Notes: generated by a model not told the origin, from the sequence alone. Positions 6,993 through 14,368 are shown, numbered from the stretch's first letter. The stretch is DNA of 18,228 nt from CBFDCQ01 sp965603355 (GCA_965603355.1 CBFDCQ010000067.1:1-18228); one strand, 5' to 3'. A program made the numbers and translations.

Positions 6993-7796
6993 ATGGGAAA
7001 CAGCGTCGAAGCGGGTTTGATCGACAAGTTTGACGCGACCAGGATTGACAAGAACGGGCCGCGAACTGTAGATGAATCGGTAGCGAAAACCGGCATTCTG
7101 ACTATATACTTGAACGGATCCGAGATAGTCTCACTGGTTTGTTCTCCGACCCGCCTGGATGCACTCGCGGCGGGATTCCTCGTCTCGGAAGGCCTGCTCG
7201 AGTCGAGTGAGGAGCTCGAGTCGATCACCATCGTCGAGGGCAAGACGTTTGTGGCGGATGTCGCCGCGTCGGCATCTCGCGGCGCAGATTCCCCGATGGG
7301 GCGAATGCTGATAACGTCAGGATGCGGCGGTGGTGCGACTTTCGCGAACCTGCTGGATGATGTGAGCGAGTTCTTACCGTTGCCCGACGCCAGGTTCCGG
7401 GGCGACGAGATACTGAGCGGTATGCGAGAACTGGGGCGAAAAGCGCCTCTGTTCAAAGAAACCGGCGGAGTCCATACTGCCGCTTTGTTTGATGGAGACC
7501 AACTGACGTACATCGCGGAGGATGTAGGGCGGCACAACGCGCTGGACAAGGTTCTCGGCGCCGCGTTCCTTGACGGGACGGAAGTTGCAGGCTCAGGGTT
7601 GCTGACCAGCGGCCGGTTGTCTGCGGACGCCGTGATGAAGGCGCTCGTAAGCCGAATTTCGCTCCTGGTCTCGCGTACGGCGCCAACGAGTATGGCGGTC
7701 GAGCTCGCGCGTCGTGCGGGACTGACGCTTGTGGGTTTTGTCAGGGGCGACCGCATGAACGTATACAGCGGCGAGGAGAGGATCGACGCGGGCTAG
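6993..7796 (+). CDS. fdhD: Formate dehydrogenase accessory sulfurtransferase FdhD
   Basis: 267 residues. FdhD passes sulfur from a cysteine desulfurase to the bis-MGD cofactor of formate dehydrogenase. Landmarks are the LDALAAGFLVSEGLL segment, the active-site loop TSGCGGG with Cys111, KETGGVHTAAL, EDVGRHNALDKVLG, LLTSGRLSADAVMKAL, SRTAPTSMAVELARRAGLTL and the end GFVRGDRMNVYSG. The E. coli protein has CxxC in the loop; here the second position is Gly (CGGG), leaving one cysteine. Start ATG at 6993, 14 bp after the cooC stop. The neighbours support a role in maturing a Mo- or W-formate dehydrogenase encoded elsewhere. Confidence 0.94.
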   Translation: MGNSVEAGLIDKFDATRIDKNGPRTVDESVAKTGILTIYLNGSEIVSLVCSPTRLDALAAGFLVSEGLLESSEELESITIVEGKTFVADVAASASRGADSPMGRMLITSGCGGGATFANLLDDVSEFLPLPDARFRGDEILSGMRELGRKAPLFKETGGVHTAALFDGDQLTYIAEDVGRHNALDKVLGAAFLDGTEVAGSGLLTSGRLSADAVMKALVSRISLLVSRTAPTSMAVELARRAGLTLVGFVRGDRMNVYSGEERIDAG

Positions 7797-7803
7797 AAGT
7801 CAA

Positions 7804-7823
7804 GGGCGCAGGAAGCGGCGCCC
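7804..7823. repeat. Intercistronic GC-rich inverted repeat
   Basis: GGGCGC (7804-7809) pairs with GCGCCC (7818-7823) around AGGAAGCG in the 54-bp gap between fdhD and moaC. The CCCCTACC that follows recalls the flanks of dispersed REP-like units in other bacteria. It may stabilise or split the transcript. There is no T tract. Confidence 0.45.
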
Positions 7824-7850
7824 CTACCGGGAAGAGCGGGGCATGGTGAC

Positions 7851-8330
7851 ATGAGTAAGAAGGAAGACAAGGCAGAATACGGTTCCGCGCGAATGGTGGA
7901 TGTAAGCGACAAGGCGGTCACGAGCCGGACGGCGACTGCGGAAGGGATTGTCCGCGTTTCGCCGGATACGATGAGAATGATCGAGGACGGGACTCTGCCG
8001 AAAGGTGACGTGTTTGATGTAGCGCGTGTGGCGGGCATGATGGCGGCAAAACGCACCGCTGATCTTCTCCCGATGTGCCATCCGATAGTCCTCGACGATA
8101 TCGGTGTCGAGATCGAGAGGGCAGGCGCCGATACTCTGAAGATCAGGGCGAGCGTCAAGGCCGAAGCGAAGACCGGCGCTGAGATGGAGGCGCTGGTTGC
8201 GGTTTCGGTAGCCGCTCTGACCGTGTACGATATGTGCAAGGGTGTTGACCGGGGTATTCAGCTTACGGATATCCGCGTTCTCAGGAAATCGGGCGGCAGA
8301 AGCGGCGATTGGGTGGCTGAGAGTGATTAG
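7851..8330 (+). CDS. moaC: Cyclic pyranopterin monophosphate synthase MoaC
   Basis: 159 residues, the normal size. MoaC, with the radical-SAM enzyme MoaA, turns GTP into cyclic pyranopterin monophosphate, the first step of molybdenum cofactor synthesis. Motifs are MVDVSDKAVTSRTATAEG (residues 15-32), KGDVFDVARVAGMMAAKRTADLLPMCHPI in the middle, and the catalytic-site segment KTGAEMEALVAVSVAALTVYDMCKGVD, then a C-terminal KSGGRSGDW. Start ATG at 7851 has only a weak site (GGTGAC). The stop overlaps the next gene by 8 bp, suggesting coupled translation. moaA is not in the window. Confidence 0.96.
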   Translation: MSKKEDKAEYGSARMVDVSDKAVTSRTATAEGIVRVSPDTMRMIEDGTLPKGDVFDVARVAGMMAAKRTADLLPMCHPIVLDDIGVEIERAGADTLKIRASVKAEAKTGAEMEALVAVSVAALTVYDMCKGVDRGIQLTDIRVLRKSGGRSGDWVAESD

Positions 8331-8832
8331 TGTAGGAATACTGACGGTCAGTGATAAGGGCGCGAGAGGCGAGCGCCTTGATGCCAGCGGCGATTTGCTC
8401 GCGGAACTGGCTGCTGGGATTCCGGCGGAAGTAAAGGCCCGACAGGTAGTTGCGGACGAGAAGGACGAGATCGTCGGCGCGTTGCGCGACATGGCGCAAA
8501 AGGTAAACATAATATTCACGACAGGCGGAACGGGCATTGCGGCGCGTGATGTAACGCCGGAGGCGACAAAGGAGGTCCTCGAGAAGGAGCTTCCGGGTTT
8601 CGGGGAGCTGATGCGTGTGAAAGGGTACGAGTCGACGCCGCGGTCAATCCTATCTCGAGCAGTGGCGGGGGTGTTTGGTGAAACGCTCATCGTGAACATG
8701 CCCGGAAGCCCTGCAGCGGTGCGCGAGTGCTTTGAGGTTATAGCTCCGAGCCTGTCGCACGCGGTGGAGATCATACAGGGCGTCGGTGGAGAGTGCGGCA
8801 GGGACGACGGTCCTCAACGTAAGGGTGGTTAA
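8323..8832 (+). CDS. mogA: MogA/MoaB-family molybdopterin adenylyltransferase
   Basis: 169 residues from GTG 8323, which overlaps the moaC stop by 8 bp and follows GGGTGG by 6 nt; an upstream in-frame start would run deep into moaC. It begins ISVGILTVSDKGARGERLDA. It has the MPT-binding motif FTTGGTGIAARDVTPEAT (about residues 65-82) and a late MPGSPAAVRECFEVI segment. The family adenylates molybdopterin before metal insertion. Whether it is MogA or MoaB in function is not decidable from the sequence. It is placed between moaC and a methyltransferase gene 1 bp away. Confidence 0.92.
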   Translation: MISVGILTVSDKGARGERLDASGDLLAELAAGIPAEVKARQVVADEKDEIVGALRDMAQKVNIIFTTGGTGIAARDVTPEATKEVLEKELPGFGELMRVKGYESTPRSILSRAVAGVFGETLIVNMPGSPAAVRECFEVIAPSLSHAVEIIQGVGGECGRDDGPQRKGG

Positions 8833-8833
8833 A

Positions 8834-9721
8834 ATGCCGGATTTTATCAGGGCAGTGAACGAACGCGTGGTGGTGCTCGATGGCGCTATGGGAACGGAAC
8901 TTGATAGGCGCGGTATGCCGGTCGGGCACTGTCGCGAACTGTGGAACGTTGAGGAGCCGGATAAGGTCAGGGAGATACACCGCGCATACATCGAGGCGGG
9001 AGCCGACGCAGTTCTCACCAACACGTTCGGCGGCAACCGGCTGAAGCTGGCCGCTTACGATCTGGCAAATAAAGCGCGAGAGTTGAACCTGCGCGCGGCT
9101 GAGAATGCCCGGCTGGAGGCAGGCGATGACCACTTCGTGCTGGGCGACATCGGTCCAACTGGAATGTTTATGGAACCACTTGGCACGACAGCACGGGAGG
9201 AGTTCTACGCGGCTTTTGCAGAGCAGGCTGCGGCGTTTGCGGAAGGTGGAGCCGACGCCGTTATTGTCGAGACCATGTCGGCGATCGAGGAGGCGGTTGT
9301 CGCCGTGCTCGCCGCAAAGGAGACCTGTTCGCTGCCGGTGCTCGGCTTGATGGGTTTTCAACGCGACGCGGACGGCGAGGGCTTCCACACGGTTATGGGC
9401 GTGGACATTGAGAGCGCTGTTAAGAAGCTGTCCGAGGCGGGCGCGGATGTTATCGGGACGAACTGCTGGAACTCTGTCGGTGAGACGTGCGAGATCGTGC
9501 GCCGGATGAAACAGTTTACGCAAAAACCTATAGCGGCCGAGCCCAACGCCGGTCAACCGAAACTTGTGGACGGTAAAACGGTTTTTGACGAGACGCCTGA
9601 GAAGATGGCTGAAGGCGTCGATGAGCTGGTGAGCGCGGGGGCCCGGATAATCGGCGGCTGTTGCGGGAGCACGCCGGAACATATCCGGCTGATGGCGTTA
9701 AGGGCAAGAGAGCTCACCTAG
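8834..9721 (+). CDS. Homocysteine S-methyltransferase family protein
   Basis: 295 residues, about the size of the homocysteine-binding barrel of MetH as a free-standing protein. Motifs are VVVLDGAMGTELDRRG near the start, ADAVLTNTFGGNRLKL, and GDIGPTG. The three zinc ligands are Cys211 (IGTNC) and Cys276-Cys277 (GGCCGSTPEHI). These bind zinc and activate the thiol of homocysteine. No folate, cobalamin or activation domain is attached, so a separate methyl donor protein would be needed if this is a split methionine synthase. Start ATG at 8834 is 1 bp after mogA. Alternatives are another thiol methyltransferase of the same fold. It links the operon to the metK-ahcY methyl cycle. Confidence 0.86.
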   Translation: MPDFIRAVNERVVVLDGAMGTELDRRGMPVGHCRELWNVEEPDKVREIHRAYIEAGADAVLTNTFGGNRLKLAAYDLANKARELNLRAAENARLEAGDDHFVLGDIGPTGMFMEPLGTTAREEFYAAFAEQAAAFAEGGADAVIVETMSAIEEAVVAVLAAKETCSLPVLGLMGFQRDADGEGFHTVMGVDIESAVKKLSEAGADVIGTNCWNSVGETCEIVRRMKQFTQKPIAAEPNAGQPKLVDGKTVFDETPEKMAEGVDELVSAGARIIGGCCGSTPEHIRLMALRARELT

Positions 9722-9764
9722 AATAATGTCTGGATGACGGTGCGGATGCCTCACGGGGTGAACC

Positions 9765-11183
9765 ATGTCAGACGATGCTGGCAAGTCGCGTTCTGCGCGT
9801 CGCACGCTTACGCTGGCGATGATAGCGAAAGACGAGGGTGAGCGTTTAGCGGAGTGTCTGAGTTCCGCGAGCCCGATCATTGACGAGATCGTTGTGGTTG
9901 ACACAGGTTCGACTGACAACACGATAGAGGTTGCGCGACGTTTCGACGCGAAAACGTTCAGTTACGAGTGGTCTGACGATTTCTCCGCCGCGCGAAACGA
10001 GTCGTTGCGGCATGCGACAGGCGATTGGGTGATGGTGCTTGACGCGGACGAGATCGTTACGCCGGACGACCTGCCTCGCATCAGAGAGTTTGTGGATCGC
10101 GATGAGTTCGACGCGGTTCAGTTCGTGCTGGCGAACTACAGCGACGAGTGCCAGAGCATGTGGTGGACGCCTGCGGACGAGTCGTCTGCTCCGGCAAGAG
10201 GTTTTTCAGGGTACATACGGGTGCCGCTCGTCAGGATGTGGCGCAACAAGGCCGAGTACAGGTTTCGCGGTTGCGTGCACGAGACGGTTGTCGAGAGCAT
10301 ACGGGAGGCGGGCGGAAGGATCGCCGAGACGGACATCGTCATACATCACTATGGGAAAAATTCAAGGGCGCCGGAGAAGAGCCGGTTCTACGCGAACCTA
10401 GGCATGCGCAACGTTTCGGAGCGTCCAAACGACTCGAAGGCTCATTACGACCTGGCGGTGCAGCTGAAGGAGCTGGATCGGCTCGACGAGGCGGAAAGTC
10501 ATTACAGGGAAGCCCTTTCGCTCGATCCGGACTCGTCTCTCGCGCGGAGCGGGCTGGTGGAGGTGCTTGCGCGGGGCGGCCGGCTGGCTGAGGCGCAGAC
10601 GATTCTTGAAAAGATGGAGAGGGACGACGCTGCGCCAAACGTCTCGGTGAACCTGGCGGCTATTGGCATGAAACGCGGTGATCTCGAGTCCGCCATGGAA
10701 AGGTTGAGTGCTGCGGTCACAAGAAATCCGGCGGACGTCGTGGCCCGGATCTATCTGGGCAAGGTGCACGAGCGGTGCGGGGACACGCAGTCGGCCGAGG
10801 AAGCCTATCGTGGAGCGGTTGAAGCGTGTCCGGCGTTCGCGCCTGCTCAGGCGGCGCTAAACGCGTTTAGGATGAGGATGGAAGCGAGCGAGTTGCTCGA
10901 CGCCGCGGACGCTCCGGGTGCGTTACGGTTGCTCAAGGATGCGGTGAACGAGGAGCCGGCGGACGCAATGACGTACGCCGAGCTCGGTCCTGTTCTGATG
11001 TTGCTCGGTCAGGGCGAGGCTGCGTACCGGATGCTTTTGAGGGCACTGGAAAGCGAACCTCGTCTCGCTGTCGCACGGCGGAAGTTTATGGAGGTTGCCG
11101 AGTTACTGAACAAGACAGAGGAAGCTGAGATGGTTCTCGCTGCTCTGGAAGGTTCGTGCGTGATGGAACGTGGAGGCGGATGA
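9765..11183 (+). CDS. GT2 glycosyltransferase with C-terminal TPR repeats
   Basis: 472 residues, cytoplasmic by appearance (no signal or membrane segment). The N-terminal GT-A domain begins TLTLAMIAKDEGERL, has IVVVDTGSTDNT near residues 43-54 and the metal-binding DxD in VLDADE (Asp93-Asp95), then AARNESLRHATGDW. From about residue 215 onward several TPR units follow (for example AHYDLAVQLKELDRLDEAES and AEEAYRG). Family 2 enzymes move a sugar from a nucleotide donor; TPR parts usually bind the protein acceptor or partners. It is close to the gene at 11830. Both lie next to flagellin genes, so a flagellin glycosylation role is inferred. Start ATG at 9765 follows GGGGTGA. Confidence 0.85.
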   Translation: MSDDAGKSRSARRTLTLAMIAKDEGERLAECLSSASPIIDEIVVVDTGSTDNTIEVARRFDAKTFSYEWSDDFSAARNESLRHATGDWVMVLDADEIVTPDDLPRIREFVDRDEFDAVQFVLANYSDECQSMWWTPADESSAPARGFSGYIRVPLVRMWRNKAEYRFRGCVHETVVESIREAGGRIAETDIVIHHYGKNSRAPEKSRFYANLGMRNVSERPNDSKAHYDLAVQLKELDRLDEAESHYREALSLDPDSSLARSGLVEVLARGGRLAEAQTILEKMERDDAAPNVSVNLAAIGMKRGDLESAMERLSAAVTRNPADVVARIYLGKVHERCGDTQSAEEAYRGAVEACPAFAPAQAALNAFRMRMEASELLDAADAPGALRLLKDAVNEEPADAMTYAELGPVLMLLGQGEAAYRMLLRALESEPRLAVARRKFMEVAELLNKTEEAEMVLAALEGSCVMERGGG

Positions 11184-11785
11184 TGGACCTGACAATTCGC
11201 GATTACGAGGACCGCGATGAGAAAGAGTGGATGATAGTCCACGCGACTATCCTTTCGACGTCCCACGCGTGGAACTATACGATTCAGAAGCGACCCGTGT
11301 ACGAGAACGATTCCGTGAAGCTCGTGGCGCTCTACGGCGAGAAGATCGTCGGGTTGATTGACGTCGAGATCGAGCCAGAGCCGGGTAAGCTGTGCCTTCT
11401 GAAAGACAGCATCGGCGGGTACGTCTTGGAGCTCGGGAGGCTGCCCGAGTGCGCCGGGCACAACATCGGTATGGCTCTGATAGAGGAAGCCAAGAAGCGC
11501 CTGACAGCTAAGGGCGTTCACCGGATGGAGTTCTGGACTCAGGACGAGAACGCTAAACACTACTACGAACATAAGGGAATGAAGGAAATCAACCGGCATT
11601 ACAGGTTCCGGATCAAACCCAGCCGCAAGATCAAGGAGCTGCTTGAACGCGACTTTGTGGGGTGCGAATACATCTACGGGGCCTGCGTACCGGAGATATT
11701 CGACGAGGTGCGAAGAAGGTACGAGGTAATCAAGCGCCCGCCGCTGGAGCCGCATCTGTGCATCGGCTATGAGATAAGGTTCTGA
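11180..11785 (+). CDS. GNAT-like acetyltransferase
   Basis: 201 residues. Start ATG 11180 overlaps the previous stop as ATGA, so translation is probably coupled; GTGGAGG lies just upstream. The fold signature is recognisable: VKLVALYGEKIVGLIDVEI (strands 2-4), YVLELGRLPECAGHNIGMAL (strand 4 to helix 3, residues 82-99), AKKRL, GVHRMEFWTQDENAKHYYEHKGM (strand 5 and helix 4). The acetyl-CoA pyrophosphate loop, normally R/QxxGxG/A, is weak here: Ala92-Gly-His-Asn95-Ile-Gly97. The C-terminal 60 residues are not typical of the family. Lying between two GT2-TPR genes, it could acetylate a sugar or the flagellin itself; this is inference. Confidence 0.75.
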   Translation: MMDLTIRDYEDRDEKEWMIVHATILSTSHAWNYTIQKRPVYENDSVKLVALYGEKIVGLIDVEIEPEPGKLCLLKDSIGGYVLELGRLPECAGHNIGMALIEEAKKRLTAKGVHRMEFWTQDENAKHYYEHKGMKEINRHYRFRIKPSRKIKELLERDFVGCEYIYGACVPEIFDEVRRRYEVIKRPPLEPHLCIGYEIRF

Positions 11786-11829
11786 GAACCGTATTTGTCC
11801 TACCCGGGCAATCCTTATCGGGAAAAACG

Positions 11830-13257
11830 GTGCGGGGAGACCACAGATTGTCCCGTCAGACTCTCAGCGTAGCTATGATAGCCAGGGACGAGGAGCACTG
11901 TATCGCGGATGCGATAAAGTCGGTCGCGCCCGTGGCGGACCAGATAGTCTTGGTTGACACTGGTTCCACTGACCGGACCACGGCGCTTGCAGGAGAGCTG
12001 GGTGCTGAGGTCAGCCGGCACGAGTGGCAGGACGATTTTGGCGCGGCCCGCAACGAGTCCCTACGCCACTGTAGAGGCGACTGGATACTTGTGCTGGACG
12101 CTGATGAGGCGGTTGCTCAGGGGGACCTTCCACGGCTCCGCACGCTCACTGAAACACCGGAGAATCTCGCTTACAGGTTCGTCACGCGCAACTACGGTTT
12201 CAACAGCGAGCTTGCCGGGTGGGTGGCCTGCGGCGCAAACGACCCGTACGCCCGGGGCTGTCCGGGGTGGCATCCCTCCATAAAGACGCGCCTCTTCAGG
12301 AATCACCCCGACATCCGGTTTGAGGGGCGCATTCACGAGCTCGTGATGCGCTCGCTCGACAGGCTCGGTGTCGCAAGAGTCTTCTGCGACGTACCCATTC
12401 ACCATTACGGAAGAGCCCAGTTGCAGGAGCGGTTCCGCGCGAAGCAGACGTACTACCTTTCGCTCGGGCGAAAGAAAGTCCTGGAGGACCCGACCAATGC
12501 GAAAGCGCACTTCGAACTGGGTAACCAACTGCACGAGCTAGGTGACTACAAGGGCGCGCTGGAATCATACCGGTGTGCGCTGGAGATCGAACCCGATTCC
12601 TCGCTGATCCTTGCGAATCTCGGGTCGATCTCCTACAAATTGGGAGACTATTCGAGCGCGAAGGGAGCGTACGCACGCGCGCTTGAGATCGAGCCTGCCC
12701 GGGCGGATACCCTGAGGAATCTGGGCGTGACGTTGAGCATTCTGGGTGACAACGAGGGCGCGCTGGAACGGCTCCGGAGGTCTGTGCAACTTGAGCCGAA
12801 CCTCTTTGACGTTCACCGAGCGCTTGGGGTGGCCCTTGAACGGGCGGGCAGAGCGTCGGAAGCTATTGCTGAGTATGGTCTTGCGTTGCAGATGGACGGT
12901 CCGAGCGCCGTGTTGCTCCAGAGCTTCACAAGACTTGCTGTGGAGCTTGGTGAACTCGAGTCGGCCGCGTCGGTGCTGCGCGAGCTTCAACGCAGCCATC
13001 CGGACAGCGCCCAGGTCGCCAACGGTCTCGGCGAAATAGCCTACCATGCCGGGCAATTGAGCGCGTCGGCGGGCCTGTTCAGACAGGCGACACAGCTCGA
13101 TGAGCGTCTTGCGGTGGCCTGGAACAACCTGGGCGTTACATATGTCTCGATGAGCCGGTTCAAGGACGCCGTTGAGTGCTTCAGGAGATGCCTTGCGGAA
13201 GAGCCTGGGAACGCTGCGGCCAGGGCCAACCTTCTGGATCTCGAGAGAAATATCTGA
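11830..13257 (+). CDS. GT2 glycosyltransferase with C-terminal TPR repeats, second copy
   Basis: 475 residues from GTG 11830. A TTG at 11848 is a serious alternative: it has GGGGAGA 7 nt upstream and would remove six residues. The GT-A domain starts TLSVAMIARDEEHC, with VDTGSTDRT, the segment EWQDDFGAARNESLRHCRGD and the DxD in VLDADE (Asp90-Asp92). About seven TPR units fill residues 215-470, such as AHFELGNQLHELGDYKGALE and AWNNLGVTYVSMSRFKDAVE. It is plainly a paralogue of the gene at 9765: the GT halves align throughout, while the TPR halves are more divergent and better preserved here. It ends 290 bp before the first flagellin. Sugar and acceptor are unknown. Confidence 0.85.
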   Translation: MRGDHRLSRQTLSVAMIARDEEHCIADAIKSVAPVADQIVLVDTGSTDRTTALAGELGAEVSRHEWQDDFGAARNESLRHCRGDWILVLDADEAVAQGDLPRLRTLTETPENLAYRFVTRNYGFNSELAGWVACGANDPYARGCPGWHPSIKTRLFRNHPDIRFEGRIHELVMRSLDRLGVARVFCDVPIHHYGRAQLQERFRAKQTYYLSLGRKKVLEDPTNAKAHFELGNQLHELGDYKGALESYRCALEIEPDSSLILANLGSISYKLGDYSSAKGAYARALEIEPARADTLRNLGVTLSILGDNEGALERLRRSVQLEPNLFDVHRALGVALERAGRASEAIAEYGLALQMDGPSAVLLQSFTRLAVELGELESAASVLRELQRSHPDSAQVANGLGEIAYHAGQLSASAGLFRQATQLDERLAVAWNNLGVTYVSMSRFKDAVECFRRCLAEEPGNAAARANLLDLERNI

Positions 13258-13353
13258 CTGCTGCGGGCGGTTTCTTTAACGCGCTCGCCCCTCACAACCA
13301 TGTATCCACCAGTGACTTAGCAACATTCAGCCTCTCTGAGATGAAGATTTCCC

Positions 13354-13381
13354 TAAAGTTCGCCGACCTCCCTGCCGATAT
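13354..13381 (+). promoter_or_regulatory. Sigma-D/FliA-type promoter of the first flagellin
   Basis: TAAAGTTC (13354-13361) and GCCGATAT (13374-13381) match the known flagellar sigma consensus (TAAA, 14-16 bp, GCCGATAT). TAAA to GCCGATAT is 16 bp. Transcription would start near 13388 and leave a leader of about 160 nt. The promoter sits directly upstream of fliC, as expected for late flagellar genes. Confidence 0.85.
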
Positions 13382-13389
13382 AGGAGATG

Positions 13390-13490
13390 GAGGTGGATTG
13401 TCTTTTCGGACAATACCTCAGGAGGAAGAGGTGTCTGTGGGGATACCTCTTTCCTGTCGCGCTCGGCGTGCAGGGGCGATGCCGACCGCG
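13390..13490 (+). promoter_or_regulatory. Structured 5' leader of the first flagellin mRNA
   Basis: Three hairpins follow the predicted start of transcription. Hairpin 1 is GAGGT..ATTGTC / GACAAT-ACCTC (13390-13419) with a GG bulge and loop TTTTCG. Hairpin 2 is a 12-bp stem, 13424-13435 with 13442-13453, two G-U pairs, loop TGTGGG. Hairpin 3 is 13458-13469 with 13479-13490, one C-C mismatch. The arm ATACCTC (13413-13419) can instead pair with GAGGTGT (13428-13434), placing AGGAGG in the loop. It matches no riboswitch class I recognise. Confidence 0.55.
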
Positions 13491-13502
13491 AACAGGTGGT
13501 AA
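13431..13502 (+). CDS. Possible 23-residue leader peptide upstream of fliC
   Basis: A short frame starts at GTG 13431, 5 nt after AGGAGG (13420-13425), and ends at TAA 13500-13502, just before the CCGAGG element. The peptide would be 23 residues, rich in Arg, Ala and Pro, ending TANRW. It overlaps hairpins 2 and 3, so a ribosome on it would open them. The evidence is only the ribosome site and the frame; no homologue is known to me. It may be chance. Confidence 0.25.
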   Translation: MSVGIPLSCRARRAGAMPTANRW

Positions 13503-13540
13503 CCGAGGCAAGGAAGCCGAGGTTTGGCGATCAAGGAGGA
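13503..13540 (+). promoter_or_regulatory. CCGAGG-N8-CCGAGG element and ribosome site of fliC
   Basis: CCGAGG occurs at 13503-13508 and 13517-13522, with CAAGGAAG between them. AAGGAGGA (13533-13540) is the Shine-Dalgarno site, 6 nt before ATG 13547. The same pair with the same 8-nt spacing and a central GGA precedes the second flagellin. Paired GGA sites in a flagellin leader are what CsrA uses in Bacillus hag, so CsrA-type translational control is possible; csrA and fliW are not in the window. Confidence 0.5.
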
Positions 13541-13546
13541 TAGATC

Positions 13547-14368
13547 ATGGGGCTAAGAATCAACACAAATGTACCCGCGCTAAACACCACACGCCAGATT
13601 AACCGCACGGTGACACGGCTCACGAAGTCATTTCAGCGACTCTCGAGTGGGCTGCGCATCAACACGGCGGCGGATGATGCCGCCGGCCTGGCAATAGCGG
13701 AGGGATTCCGCTCGCAAGTTCTCGGCAATAGGGTTGCCGAGCGCAACAGCCAGGACGGCATATCGCTGGTACAGACGGCTGAGGGGGTACTAAGCGAGAC
13801 TACAAGCATACTTCAAAGGATACGCGAGCTGGCTGTTCAATCAGCGAGCGGCACGATATCGGACGTGAACCGCACCGCGCTCCAGCAGGAGGTGGATCAG
13901 CTCATCGAGCAGCTTGACGACATCGCCGCGGACACCGAGTTCAACGGCGTTCCGCTGCTGACCGGCACTCCCGCGACGATCACGATTCAGGCTGGCGCGA
14001 ATATTGGACAGACGCTGATAATATCCCTCACGGGAGCCGATAGCCTAGACTTGGCTATCGATACCGGCTTCGCTATCTCCTCTTTGGCGCAGGCGGCGAC
14101 GGCTATCGAGCAGGTAGACTCCGCGATATCGACGGTGTCAAGCATCCGTGCCGGTCTTGGAGCAGCGCAGAACAGGCTCGAGTTCACTGTCTCGACGCTC
14201 GCCATCCAGGAGGAAAATGCATCCGCGTCTGAGAGCAGGATTCGCGACGCGAACATCGCGTTGGAGACGATAGAGTTCACGCGGAACCAGATTCTTATGA
14301 GTGCCGGTATATCGGTTCTTGCACAGGCGAACATAATGCCGCAGGTTGCGCTCAACCTGATAGGATGA
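13547..14368 (+). CDS. fliC: Flagellin, first copy
   Basis: 273 residues: a short flagellin with D0 and D1 domains and almost no variable D2/D3 part. The N-terminus has GLRINTNVPALN, LSSGLRINTAADDAAGLAIA (residues 32-51), RNSQDGISLVQTAEG and the polymerisation/TLR5-type segment LQRIRELAVQ (about residues 89-98). The C-terminus has VSSIRAGLGAAQNRLEF, SASESRIRDANIALE and ends VALNLIG. It is exported by the flagellar type III system and builds the filament. It has a strong ribosome site AAGGAGGA and a sigma-D-type promoter at 13354. A close paralogue of the same length lies at 15076 (about three quarters identical by eye, no gaps). Confidence 0.96.
   Translation: MGLRINTNVPALNTTRQINRTVTRLTKSFQRLSSGLRINTAADDAAGLAIAEGFRSQVLGNRVAERNSQDGISLVQTAEGVLSETTSILQRIRELAVQSASGTISDVNRTALQQEVDQLIEQLDDIAADTEFNGVPLLTGTPATITIQAGANIGQTLIISLTGADSLDLAIDTGFAISSLAQAATAIEQVDSAISTVSSIRAGLGAAQNRLEFTVSTLAIQEENASASESRIRDANIALETIEFTRNQILMSAGISVLAQANIMPQVALNLIG

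Noticed and set aside
8242..8322. Upstream start for mogA inside moaC
   Set aside because: It would overlap moaC by almost 90 bp; GTG 8323 gives the family's normal N-terminus and an 8-bp overlap.
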